NCBI GenBank assembly: GCA_002371675.1
Contig: DFGE01000016.1
Location: 1-64,000, forward strand
From: Clostridiales bacterium UBA3758
Lineage (GTDB): Bacteria; Bacillota; Clostridia; Oscillospirales; Oscillospiraceae
Direction of reading: 5' to 3'
Length of the DNA stretch: 64,000 nucleotides
The notes under the pieces: model-generated
What the model was told of the DNA's origin: nothing
Databases searched by the model: none
Seen by the model: only the letters and a program-made list of their open reading frames with translations
Shown: piece by piece, positions 18,501 through 26,918 of the stretch
Layout: every line of letters starts with the position of its first letter
How positions within the stretch are numbered: the stretch's first letter is position 1
Position numbers and translations under genes: made by a program

Positions 18501-20195
18501 ATGAAACGACTGAAACAGATCCTATCGCTGATCCTGATCCTGCTGATGCTCTGCCCGCTGCTGCCGGCCGCCTCTGCGGAGGACGCCCTCGCCGCGAAGT
18601 ACGAGGGCAAGAGCTGGGACGAGCTGGTGCAGGAGATTCTCGACCGCTACGGAGCGCGGGCGGACTCCGTGACACTCGGCTATTACAATACCGTCACCGG
18701 CGAGGAGCAGTATTGGGACGCGGACAAATATATGGTCTCGGGCAGCATGTACAAGGTGCCGCTCAATATGGTCTATTTGGATAAGATCGCCGCGGGCGAA
18801 ATGGACATGGACTCCTCCGTGGGCGGCATCGCCTACAGGACGCTCCTGGAGGACACCATTGTCCATTCCAGCAACGACTATGCGAAGACCCTCTGGAGCG
18901 TGCTCGGCAACGGCGTCTACCGCCAGTACCGCCGTATCATCGCCCCCATCATGGGCGAGGACGCTGACACGGTGGACGCGAAGTTCTACGAAAACAACTT
19001 CTTCACCGCCCGGCAGATGATGACCTGCCTCAAGACGCTCTATGACGGGAAGGACGACCGCTACGCTGCCCTCGTGGACGCGATGCAGCGCGCCGAGCCG
19101 GACGAATACTTCAAGCGCCGTGAGCGGGATTACGGCATCGCGCACAAGTACGGCTTCCTTGACGACCCCGGCCATTTCTATATGACAGACTGCGCGATCG
19201 CCTTTACCGACGATCCGATCCTCTTTGTCATGTTTACGGACAATACGGCCAAGGCCTATGAGGTCATGGCGGATTTCGCCGTGGTGATGTGCGAGTATAC
19301 GCAGTATCACACGGCGCTGCGCAAGCAGGAGGAGGCGGAGCGCGCGGCCGAGGCCGAGCGCCGCGCCCAGGAGACCCGCGAGGCGCTCGAGCGCGAGCAG
19401 GCCGCCGAGGCCGCAAGCCATGCAGGCGTCACCGGGCATGCCGTGGAGCTCGCCCAGGTCGTTACGGAGGACGGGCGGGATCGCAGCGCCCTCTATGCGG
19501 GCGGCGGCGTGCTCGCCGTGCTGCTGATTTCGCTGGTCGCCCTTCTCATTTGGGCAGGCAGGCGCAGGCGGCGCGTCTGGCCCCAGGTCCTGCTCCTGCT
19601 GCTGGCGACGCTTGCCGCCCTGCTCTGTATCTTCCTGCCCTTCCTGCAGCAGCCGAAGGAGAATCCGCAGACGGTCGTCACCGCGTTCTTTGACTGCCTG
19701 GCGCGGGAGGACTATGAGGCGGCCTATACCCTGCTTGCCGACGGCGCCGATCTCGGCCTGCAGGAGGAGCCGCAGGGCGCGAATGCCCGTGCCGTGGCGC
19801 AGGCGCTGCGCATGAGCTATTCGGCGGAGCTGTTCGGCGAATGCCGCGTCGGTCGTCAGCGGGCGCATCAGCTCGTGGAGATGAGGTTCCTGGACGTGAC
19901 CGCCATGGAGCCCGAGCTGCAGAGCGCGGCGCAGAGCTGGCTCGTGGAATACGCCGAGGGACGTACCGCGGGAGAGCTCTATGACGAAAACGGAGAGTAT
20001 CTGCCCGAGGTGCAGGCGATGGCCAGAACGGCCGCGGTGGAGGCAGTGCTCAAGCATGTGGACGACTATATCACGACGACCGGCTTCCAGCTGGAGTTGA
20101 TCGCGCAGAACGGCCGCTGGCGCATCATACCGGGAACCAACCTGCTGCGCGCCCTGCTCGGCGGCGTGGCGATAGCGGCGGAGGGAGAAGCATGA
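18501..20195 (+). CDS. Beta-lactamase-like serine hydrolase fused to two TM segments and an NTF2-like domain
   Basis: A 564-residue protein with a signal peptide (residues 1-27). A class A beta-lactamase-like domain follows, showing the SxxK nucleophile in SGSMYKVPL, an SSNDYAK motif in the SxN position and a HKYG motif in the KTG position. A charged coiled coil (EEAERAAEAERRAQETRE) comes next, then two membrane segments near residues 334-376 separated by a basic RRRRR turn. The C-terminal 180 residues begin VVTAFFDCLAREDYEAAYTLL, typical of DUF4878/NTF2-like domains. Both ends should face outside the cell. It may act on peptidoglycan or sense beta-lactams. Its stop overlaps the next gene by 4 bp. 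Confidence 0.75.
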   Translation: MKRLKQILSLILILLMLCPLLPAASAEDALAAKYEGKSWDELVQEILDRYGARADSVTLGYYNTVTGEEQYWDADKYMVSGSMYKVPLNMVYLDKIAAGEMDMDSSVGGIAYRTLLEDTIVHSSNDYAKTLWSVLGNGVYRQYRRIIAPIMGEDADTVDAKFYENNFFTARQMMTCLKTLYDGKDDRYAALVDAMQRAEPDEYFKRRERDYGIAHKYGFLDDPGHFYMTDCAIAFTDDPILFVMFTDNTAKAYEVMADFAVVMCEYTQYHTALRKQEEAERAAEAERRAQETREALEREQAAEAASHAGVTGHAVELAQVVTEDGRDRSALYAGGGVLAVLLISLVALLIWAGRRRRRVWPQVLLLLLATLAALLCIFLPFLQQPKENPQTVVTAFFDCLAREDYEAAYTLLADGADLGLQEEPQGANARAVAQALRMSYSAELFGECRVGRQRAHQLVEMRFLDVTAMEPELQSAAQSWLVEYAEGRTAGELYDENGEYLPEVQAMARTAAVEAVLKHVDDYITTTGFQLELIAQNGRWRIIPGTNLLRALLGGVAIAAEGEA

Positions 20196-20746
20196 GCGAG
20201 AAGAAAACAACTCCGGATCTCGACGCGATCCTGGCGGATTTTTCCGCGTTCAGCTCCTCGCTGAATTCCGCGGCAGCGAAAAAGCCCGAAGCTTCCGCGC
20301 AGAGTGGACCAGAGACGAAGTCTGCGGAGAAGAACGCCCGGCCTGCAGCCCCTCCAATGGAGGAGCCCGCACCAGCCGAGGGCGAGAAGACGACGATCTT
20401 CCGCAGCCCGACGCCCGGCGCGCAGCGCCGTGAGGAGCCGAAGGAGACCCTGCCGACCCAGCCGGCGTCCGCAGCTGCCGCTTTGCAGCCGAAGCAGCCT
20501 CTGCCGCGCGAGAGCGCGCCGAAGCCTCAGGATAAGGCGAAGCCGAAAAAACAGCAGCCGAAGAGGGAAAAGGGGCGCGCAGGCGCGTGGCTCATCGTGC
20601 TCATCGCGTTCGTGTGCATGGCGCTATGCAGTCTTGGCTACCGTGTCCTTGACGCGAACAAGCCAGCGCCGCCCACGCCGCAGATGCATCTGATGGACAG
20701 TCTCGACAGCTATTTCCCTGAAGGAGACGTCTCCGCGCAGCCCTGA
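20192..20746 (+). CDS. Hypothetical Pro/Ala-rich single-pass membrane protein
   Basis: A 184-residue protein that I do not recognise. About 125 cytoplasmic residues rich in Pro, Ala, Lys and Glu look disordered. One membrane segment follows (AWLIVLIAFVCMALCSLGY, about residues 130-150), then a short external tail containing MDSLDSYFPE. The ATGA overlap with the serine hydrolase fusion suggests translational coupling and a shared envelope role. The disordered tail resembles those of membrane anchors in cell envelope complexes, but this is only an impression. Confidence 0.75.
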   Translation: MSEKKTTPDLDAILADFSAFSSSLNSAAAKKPEASAQSGPETKSAEKNARPAAPPMEEPAPAEGEKTTIFRSPTPGAQRREEPKETLPTQPASAAAALQPKQPLPRESAPKPQDKAKPKKQQPKREKGRAGAWLIVLIAFVCMALCSLGYRVLDANKPAPPTPQMHLMDSLDSYFPEGDVSAQP

Positions 20747-20782
20747 ACAGGCGCGGTTGGAGGCACAGTAAAGCAATCATGA

Positions 20783-21016
20783 AGGTTCTGTTGCAAAATA
20801 AGGATGAGCGCTAAAATGTGTGCCTGATTTCGTAGGGGCGGCGGCTCTGCCCCGCCCGGCGGCGCAACAGTATATACATAAAAAATGTTCGGCGTATTCG
20901 CAGATTGTACGAATACGCCGAACATTTTTTGCTATTAATATGCTTGATTCTGCCGGGAGGCCGCAAGGCCCTCCCCTACGATGCAGCCAGGGTTTTCTCA
21001 TTTTGCAACAGTCCCT
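20783..21016. repeat. Nested inverted repeat / bidirectional terminator between convergent genes
   Basis: Three nested inverted repeats share one centre: an outer 12-bp pair CTGTTGCAAAAT/ATTTTGCAACAG (20788-20799, 21000-21011), which extends outward as GAAGG/CCTTC; a middle pair CGTAGGGG/CCCCTACG (20831-20838, 20973-20980); and an inner perfect 21-bp pair at 20880-20900 and 20910-20930, A/T-tailed at both ends. The inner hairpin can terminate transcription in both directions. No coding sequence is seen, so it could be a small non-autonomous element. Confidence 0.8.
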
Positions 21017-21029
21017 TCCTGTACAGCAT

Positions 21030-21656
21030 CTATCTGTTTTTCGGTTGGGGATAGGCGTGGTTCGGCCGCTCGTCGATCTCAATGCCGTTGAGCAGCCAGA
21101 GGATCGCCCCGCAGCAGAGGAGAACGAGCCCGAGAAGGACGAGATACAGCCGATCCGCATGGAGATACACCCAGTCCCCGGACAGGCCGCGGAAGATAAA
21201 ATCGCCGATGAAAGACGCGGCGCAGAGAATGAGGATCGCAGTCGAACTGCGGCAGACGCGGATGATACCCATGAAATAGCTGCCGCGCTCCATCGGCCGC
21301 AGCCGGTAGGGGAGCTTAAAGAGCCCGAGCGCAAGGTAGAGCAGCGGGAAGAGCGCCACAGCCTGCGGCAGGATCACATAGAAGGCCCAGGCGGAGGTGT
21401 GCGTCTGAACCTGCACCGCGATGAGCGCTGCGCCGAGGATCAGCGCAAGGGTGAGCGAGAGAAACAGCCTGCGCCGGGCACGCGCCTCGTCCCCCTTCAC
21501 ACAAAACCAGGAGCCGTTATAATGCGTGCGCTTTTTTACGCGCCCCTTCCCGTCCGTGTATTCCTCAAGCGAATAATCGTCGATGTACTTCCCCTTGCCG
21601 ACAAAGACGCCCGGTACCCGGTCGTCCCGGCGGGGGATCTTATTATCCTTTTCCAT
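21030..21656 (-). CDS. Hypothetical four-TM membrane protein
   Basis: A 208-residue protein. The first 60 residues are charged and include PGVFVGKGKYIDDYSLEEYT. Four hydrophobic segments follow, near residues 65-82, 88-110, 130-150 and 170-190. The family is not recognised; no catalytic motif is seen. It is the last gene of an apparent three-gene operon and starts 21 bp after the end of the ArAE/HAD fusion gene. Its product may work with that transporter-like protein, which is an inference from position. Confidence 0.7.
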   Translation of the reverse strand: MEKDNKIPRRDDRVPGVFVGKGKYIDDYSLEEYTDGKGRVKKRTHYNGSWFCVKGDEARARRRLFLSLTLALILGAALIAVQVQTHTSAWAFYVILPQAVALFPLLYLALGLFKLPYRLRPMERGSYFMGIIRVCRSSTAILILCAASFIGDFIFRGLSGDWVYLHADRLYLVLLGLVLLCCGAILWLLNGIEIDERPNHAYPQPKNR

Positions 21657-21677
21657 TGTCTGCCACTCCGTGTCGGA

Positions 21678-22976
21678 TCAGATCCGAAACATATTGCGCC
21701 AGCCGCGCAGATCCACGGGCTCGAAGCGGCGCTTGAGCTCCTTGACCACCTGGTCGCGGTCGGCGTTTTTGATGTAAACGTCATATTTCCCGGCGATGCT
21801 CCCCATGGTCACGGTCTTCTCCGTGCCCATTTTCTCCTCGAGCACCTTCAGCATGGCCTCGCGGGAGACCGCCGCGTCGTAGATCTTGAGCCGGTCATAG
21901 CCGGGGAAACCGCTCTCCTCGCGGATCACGCGGAATTCATCTGCCCAGGGCTCGGCGCGGAGGGCGGAGAGAGCCGCGTCGAGCCTCTCCGGCGTGTCGA
22001 GCACATGGAAGTAGAGCACATGGGCGTCCGCCTCTGTCGCGCTCTGGAGGTAATTGCGATAGGGGGAGAGGTGCTTTTTCTCAAACAGCAGCCGCATCCC
22101 CTCGTTCTGCAGCGCCTCATAGCGGATCACGAGGAGATTTTGTTCCACGCTGTTGGAGAAATAGCCGAGGCCGTGCTCCCGGCAGAAGTCCATGATGCGT
22201 CGGTTCTGCTCCGGCGTCATCGGCCTCGTCTCCAGGTAAGCCATCGTGGGGATGTGGTAGAGCGCCGCGCCGTTCATGGTGATGATCGGGTATTTGAGAT
22301 CGACGCCCGTGAGCAGCTCGCGCACGGTGGCCTGCGTCTCGCCAGTGGAGAGGGTGAACTTGGCCCCGTCCTCGATCAGGCGATTGAGCTCCACGCGCGA
22401 ATAGGGCGAGAGCCTGCGGTCCGCGCCGAGGATCGTGTCGCCCACGCAGGAGACAAAGAGCGTGTTCTTCTCCCGCCTGCGCGGCAGATGCACGCGGTTG
22501 ACCACCTCCGCCACGAGCACGCCGAGAAAGGTGTCCAGTACGCGGTTGAAGGCAAAGAGATAGGGGTTCGCGTCCCCGATGTGGCTCACGCAGACGCTGA
22601 GGAAGACCACCGCCGAGAAATAGGAGGCCTCGCGCGCATTCAGGAGCACGGTGGAATAGAGCACCAAGCCGACGAAGAGCCCGAGCAGCAGAAAATGCGG
22701 CAGCGTGTCCGGCTTGCCCTTGTACAGCAGCTCCAGCTCCAGCAGCAGCACCACCAGTCCCCAGAACGCACCGATAAGCGTGCCAGTGAGGCGCTTGAGC
22801 GCCACCTTGCGCATGTCCTTGTTATAGGGCTGCAGGCATTGGAGCGCGGCGATCATGGAATAGAAGGGGATGCCGCTCTGCCCGCGCAGAAAGAAGATCC
22901 CGCAGCACAGCCACACGGCGACCATGGAGCGCAGGATGCGCTGCCCGGGCAGCGGAATAGGTTTATGATGGTTCAT
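21678..22976 (-). CDS. ArAE/FUSC-type membrane domain fused to a degenerate Cof-type HAD domain
   Basis: A 432-residue protein. Residues 1-165 hold about five to six membrane segments with the GTLIGAFWG pattern and the length of aromatic-acid exporter (FUSC) domains. From about residue 168 the rest aligns with Cof-type HAD phosphatases: a strand and DTIL turn, LSPYSRVELNRLIEDGAKFTL, STGE, then PIITMNGAALYH. The catalytic residues are missing: the DxDGTL motif reads SCVGDTIL, the motif III Lys is Arg (VSREAML) and the GDxxND motif reads GSIAGKYD. The HAD part is probably a ligand-binding or regulatory module. The ATG at 22976 is preferred because GGAG lies 8 bases upstream. Confidence 0.75.
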   Translation of the reverse strand: MNHHKPIPLPGQRILRSMVAVWLCCGIFFLRGQSGIPFYSMIAALQCLQPYNKDMRKVALKRLTGTLIGAFWGLVVLLLELELLYKGKPDTLPHFLLLGLFVGLVLYSTVLLNAREASYFSAVVFLSVCVSHIGDANPYLFAFNRVLDTFLGVLVAEVVNRVHLPRRREKNTLFVSCVGDTILGADRRLSPYSRVELNRLIEDGAKFTLSTGETQATVRELLTGVDLKYPIITMNGAALYHIPTMAYLETRPMTPEQNRRIMDFCREHGLGYFSNSVEQNLLVIRYEALQNEGMRLLFEKKHLSPYRNYLQSATEADAHVLYFHVLDTPERLDAALSALRAEPWADEFRVIREESGFPGYDRLKIYDAAVSREAMLKVLEEKMGTEKTVTMGSIAGKYDVYIKNADRDQVVKELKRRFEPVDLRGWRNMFRI

Positions 22977-23015
22977 GCACATTTCTCCCCGCGGTGCGGG
23001 GCCTTTCCTGTGTTG

Positions 23016-24011
23016 TCAGCCGAGAGCGGCGAAGGCCTTTTCCGGCCAGCGGGAATCCTGCAGGATGGCGCGGCCCACGCCGATAAGATCGGCCTTGCCG
23101 CCGCGCAGCAGACGGTCTGCAGCCAGCGGATCGGTGACGCCGCCGGTGAGGATCACCGGGACGGAGACAGCCTCCCGGATCGCCTCGCTGACGAAGGAGA
23201 AATAGCCCTGCTCCTGCTCGCGGCCGCGCAGCACGAAGCCGCAGAAGCCGCCGGAGATATCCAGCACGTCAACGCCGGCCCCGGCGAGCAGCCGGGAGGC
23301 TTCCACGGCGTCGGCAAGCTCGCTGCCTCCGGGCCGATCGTCAATGCTGCCGAGGCGCAGGAAGACGGGCGTCTCCTCGCCGACGGCGCCACGCACCGCT
23401 TCGAGGACTTCAAAATGGATGCGGAGCCGGTTATGCAGCGAACCGCCGTAGGCGTCCCCGCGCTGGTTCGCGAGCGGAGAATAGAACTGGTTGAGCAGGT
23501 AGCTGTGCGCGGAGTGAATCTCCACGGCGTCGTAGCCGGCGTCCTTCGCCCGTCTGGCCGCGGCGGCGAAGGCCTCCACGACCGCCAGGATGTCCGCCTT
23601 GGAGAGCTCCCGGTCGGAAAAATGCGTCCCGTCCGCCCAGACGGCGCTCGGCGCGGCGGAGGGCAGGCCGGTCACGCTCTGCTTGGCGCGGCCGCCGGCA
23701 TGGTTGATCTGGCAGACACAGGGCACACCGCAGCTGTGCAGCGTGTCGGTGAGCCGCCGCAGCCCCGGGATCGCCTCATCGGAGGCGGCGGAGACCTGCC
23801 CGGGGCTGGCCTTTCCCTCGGGCATGATGTAGCAGTGCTCGGTGATGACGAGGCCGAGGAATGCGCCGGCCGCCTTCTCGGCGTAATAGCGCAGCAGCCG
23901 CTCGGTCACGAGCCCGTCGCCCGCGGTCGCCTCCCTTGCCATCGGCGGCAGCACGAGGCGGTTTCGCAGATGCAGGTTTTTGATGTTCAGTTCGCTTCGC
24001 AGATCGGCCAT
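23016..24011 (-). CDS. NADH:flavin oxidoreductase (old yellow enzyme family)
   Basis: A 331-residue single-domain FMN enzyme with a TIM barrel. Typical parts are LHLRNRLVLPPMAR at the start, CQINHAGGRA, the IHSAHSYLLNQFYSPLANQR segment that holds the substrate-binding His pair and the phosphate-binding end (VILTGGVTDP, IGVGRAIL). It lacks the C-terminal domains of 2,4-dienoyl-CoA reductases. It reduces activated C=C bonds or nitro groups; the natural substrate is unknown. It heads a minus-strand operon with the ArAE/HAD fusion 39 bp downstream. A TGTGTTA/TAACACA inverted repeat at 24027-24053 lies over the probable promoter. Confidence 0.88.
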   Translation of the reverse strand: MADLRSELNIKNLHLRNRLVLPPMAREATAGDGLVTERLLRYYAEKAAGAFLGLVITEHCYIMPEGKASPGQVSAASDEAIPGLRRLTDTLHSCGVPCVCQINHAGGRAKQSVTGLPSAAPSAVWADGTHFSDRELSKADILAVVEAFAAAARRAKDAGYDAVEIHSAHSYLLNQFYSPLANQRGDAYGGSLHNRLRIHFEVLEAVRGAVGEETPVFLRLGSIDDRPGGSELADAVEASRLLAGAGVDVLDISGGFCGFVLRGREQEQGYFSFVSEAIREAVSVPVILTGGVTDPLAADRLLRGGKADLIGVGRAILQDSRWPEKAFAALG

Positions 24012-24079
24012 CTCTCAGCCCTCCTGTGTGTTATTCTCTCAGAGCCTAACACATTTTCGCCCGCTTTTCAACCGCACTG

Positions 24080-24108
24080 TTGAACCCGCAGGCAGAATTT
24101 GATATACT
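24080..24108 (+). promoter_or_regulatory. Promoter of the GPH symporter-esterase-GH31 operon
   Basis: TTGAAC (24080-24085) and TATACT (24103-24108) with a 17-bp spacer. Confidence 0.75.
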
Positions 24109-24153
24109 CATATAGTATAAAAGCAGAACACAAGCGAAAGGACGGAAAGTACC

Positions 24154-25602
24154 ATGGAGGAACAACAGAGCCTGATCGCCCGCGCCAGCGGTCTCAAGCC
24201 CAAGGAATTCGTGGCCTACGCGCTGGGCGACGCGGGCGGCTGCCTGGTCTTCGGCCTGGTGACGAGCCTGCTGCAGACCTATTATACAGACGTGCTGGTG
24301 CTCAGCCCGCTGTTTATTATGCTCATGTTCGTGCTCGCGCGCGTCTGGGACGCGGTGAACGACCCCATCATGGGCCGCATCTGCGACACTGCCGGGGTCA
24401 CAAAACACGGACGCTACCGGGTGTGGCTGCTCGCCGCCGCGCTGCCGCTCGCAGTCTCGGCGGTGCTGCTGTTTCTGCGCTTCCCGGGCTTCGGCAGCGT
24501 GGAGCATAACCTCCCTGCCTATGTCTACGCGGCTGTGACCTATGTACTCTTCGGCATGGTTTATACCGTGCTGCAGATCCCCTACGGCTCGCTCGCCTCC
24601 GTGCTCACGCTCGACGAGCATGAGCGCAATAAGCTCTCGGTCTTCCGCTCCGTCGGCGCGGCGCTGGGGAGCCTGCCGGTGATGGTGCTCTCCATGCTCT
24701 GCTTCGGCAAGGACCCGGTGACCGGCGCCTCTGTCGTGCGCTACCCGGTGCTGCTCACGGGCGTGATCGTGATGGCGGCGCTCTCCTGCCTCTGCCTGCT
24801 GCTGTGCTTTGCGGGGACGAAGGAGCGCGTGAAGACCGAGCCGAAACGCCGCGAGAAGGGCGCGGCGGGGAAGGCCATCCGCCTGCTGCTGGGCAACCGC
24901 CCGCTGCTCTCCCTCTCTGTCGCGGCGATGCTGCTGCTCGCCGGGCAGATGTTCACGCAGAGCTACTATGTCTATCTCATCCGCTATTACTTCGGTAAGG
25001 GCGGCCTCTTCGTCTCCCTTCCGACGATCCTGACCTATATTCCCATGGCGATCCTCATGGCCTTTGTGCCGCGCCTCGCGCGCAGGAGGGGCAAGAAGGA
25101 GCTTACAGCCGCCGGCATGGCCGTGGCCGCGCTGGCGAACTTCGCCATGTTTTTCCTGCGCTATCTGCCCGCAGAGCGCGCGCTCTGGCCATTCATGGCG
25201 CTCTGCCTGCTGAGCGGCTTCGGGCTCAATTTCTTCGTGCTGCAGCTCTGGGCCATGGCCACCGACGCCATGGACGATATTGCGCTCACCACAGGCAGCC
25301 GCGACAACGGCACAGCCTACGCCTTTTTGAACTTCTTCCGCAAGCTCGGCCAGGTGCTCTCCGCCGTGGCGGTGAACGGCGCGCTGCTCGCCATGGGCTA
25401 TTATTCCACGGCCTCCTCCGGCAGCTTCGTCTTCTCTCAGACACAGCTGGGGACGATGTTTACCATGGCGACCTTGATCCCCGCCGTGCTCTTTGCGGCG
25501 ATGGCGCTGGTGCTCGCCCTGTGGTATCCGCTCTCGCGTACGCGCGTGCAGCAGCTGCAGGTGGAAAAGGAAGCCGCGCTCAGAAGGGAGGCGCAGGCAT
25601 GA
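24154..25602 (+). CDS. GPH family sugar/glycoside:cation symporter (MFS)
   Basis: A 482-residue transporter with 12 hydrophobic segments. The LARVWDAVNDPIMGRICD segment near the N-terminus is the hallmark of the glycoside-pentoside-hexuronide symporters (MelB-like), as is the central DEHERNKLSVFRSVGAALG loop. It imports a glycoside or uronide with H+ or Na+. It heads an operon with an esterase and a GH31 glycosidase, which would process the imported compound in the cytoplasm because neither has a signal peptide. A ribosome binding site (GAAAGGACGG) precedes the ATG at 24154. Confidence 0.9.
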   Translation: MEEQQSLIARASGLKPKEFVAYALGDAGGCLVFGLVTSLLQTYYTDVLVLSPLFIMLMFVLARVWDAVNDPIMGRICDTAGVTKHGRYRVWLLAAALPLAVSAVLLFLRFPGFGSVEHNLPAYVYAAVTYVLFGMVYTVLQIPYGSLASVLTLDEHERNKLSVFRSVGAALGSLPVMVLSMLCFGKDPVTGASVVRYPVLLTGVIVMAALSCLCLLLCFAGTKERVKTEPKRREKGAAGKAIRLLLGNRPLLSLSVAAMLLLAGQMFTQSYYVYLIRYYFGKGGLFVSLPTILTYIPMAILMAFVPRLARRRGKKELTAAGMAVAALANFAMFFLRYLPAERALWPFMALCLLSGFGLNFFVLQLWAMATDAMDDIALTTGSRDNGTAYAFLNFFRKLGQVLSAVAVNGALLAMGYYSTASSGSFVFSQTQLGTMFTMATLIPAVLFAAMALVLALWYPLSRTRVQQLQVEKEAALRREAQA

Positions 25603-26918
25603 GCAGGGAACGCATGACGTCCTGCGGCCCCATCCGCGGCAATGAGCGGCCGGACTGCGAAGAATACCTCGGTGTGCGCTACGCGCGGGCGGGGCGCTTT
25701 CGCTACGCCGTACCTGTGGAGCGCTGGGAGGGCAGCTATGACGCGACGCACTTCGGCCCCGCCTGCTGCCAGTACCGCCAGGTCGCCCCACATCTCGACG
25801 TGCCGGAGCGCGCCTTCTACCACAGGGAATTCCGCGAGGGACTGACGTTCACCTACAGCGAGGACTGCCTGAATCTCAACATCTACGTTCCCAAAACAGG
25901 CGGGAATCACCCCGTGCTGCTCTATTACCACGGCGGCGGCTTCAACTCCATGGCCAACTCTGAGAGCTATCTCGACGGCGCCGCCTACGCGCGGCGCGGC
26001 GTGATCCTCGTCGCGGCCAATTACCGCGTCGGCGTCTTCGGCTACCTCACGCACGAGGAGATCGAGCGTTCCGAGGGGAGGGACGGCAACTTCGGCCTGG
26101 ACGACCAGATGAAGGCCCTGCTCTGGGTGCGCCGCAACATCGCCTCCTTCGGGGGCGACCCGGAGAATATCACCATCATGGGGCAGAGCGCAGGGGCTAT
26201 ATCGGTTCAGCTGATGCTGCTCTCGCCTGCCGTGCGCGGCTGCTTTCGCCGCGCTGTGATGCTCTCCGGCGCCGGCGCTTTTCCGCGCTTTGCCCAGCCG
26301 AAGGATCACCGCGAGACGCGCGCCTACTGGCTCTCAGTCATCGAGAAGAGCGGCGCGGAGAGCTTCGAGGCCTTCCGCGCGCTCCCTGCGGAGGAGGTGC
26401 TGCGCGCCGTCGAACAGGTGAAGGCTGAACGCAGGGACAATGTCTACAACACCCAGCCAGTGATCGACGGACTGCTTTTGCCGAAGCGCGTCGGCGAGCT
26501 GATCCGCCATCCCGCCCCGGTCGACACGCTCGTCGGCTACACGAACCGCGACATGTACACTGCGCTGCTCGCGGGCATGGCGCACCGCTATGCCCGCGCG
26601 AACCGCGCCTATCTCTACTGCTTTGACGCCGATGCGCCGGGCGACGGCAACGCCGCCTTTCACTCCTCCGACCTGCGCTATGTCTTCGGCACACTCAACA
26701 GAAGCTGGCGTCCCTATGACGAACGGGATGAGGCGCTCTCCGCGCTCATGCTCGACTATCTCGCCGCCTTCTGCCGCACGGGCGATCCCAACGGCGGCGG
26801 CAGGCCGCGCTGGGAGAAGGGGAGAGGCGCACTGATCCTGCGGCGCGATGACACGGCGATGGGCTGCCCGCCGCTCGGCAAGCTCCTGCGCGGCACCTTC
26901 ATGGGGGAACCGAAATGA
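25599..26918 (+). CDS. Type B carboxylesterase
   Basis: A 439-residue alpha/beta hydrolase of the carboxylesterase type B family. It has SEDCLNLNIYVP, the oxyanion-hole motif YYHGGGF, the nucleophile elbow GQSAGA and a late FHSSDLRYVF with the probable catalytic His. No signal peptide is seen, so it acts in the cytoplasm. Position between a sugar symporter and a glycosidase suggests that it removes an acyl group from an imported glycoside; this is inference. The start overlaps the symporter stop (ATGA) and the end overlaps the GH31 gene the same way, so translation is coupled. It is somewhat short for the family. Confidence 0.88.
   Translation: MSRERMTSCGPIRGNERPDCEEYLGVRYARAGRFRYAVPVERWEGSYDATHFGPACCQYRQVAPHLDVPERAFYHREFREGLTFTYSEDCLNLNIYVPKTGGNHPVLLYYHGGGFNSMANSESYLDGAAYARRGVILVAANYRVGVFGYLTHEEIERSEGRDGNFGLDDQMKALLWVRRNIASFGGDPENITIMGQSAGAISVQLMLLSPAVRGCFRRAVMLSGAGAFPRFAQPKDHRETRAYWLSVIEKSGAESFEAFRALPAEEVLRAVEQVKAERRDNVYNTQPVIDGLLLPKRVGELIRHPAPVDTLVGYTNRDMYTALLAGMAHRYARANRAYLYCFDADAPGDGNAAFHSSDLRYVFGTLNRSWRPYDERDEALSALMLDYLAAFCRTGDPNGGGRPRWEKGRGALILRRDDTAMGCPPLGKLLRGTFMGEPK

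Noticed and set aside
18501..20195. Reading the serine hydrolase as an antibiotic resistance beta-lactamase
   Set aside because: It lacks a clear KTG and the E166 region, and its membrane spans and NTF2-like domain point to an envelope role.
20820..24083. A 1087-codon plus-strand frame opposite the OYE-ArAE/HAD operon
   Set aside because: Starts inside the nested inverted repeat, shows no domain, and the opposite strand carries recognisable genes with ribosome binding sites.
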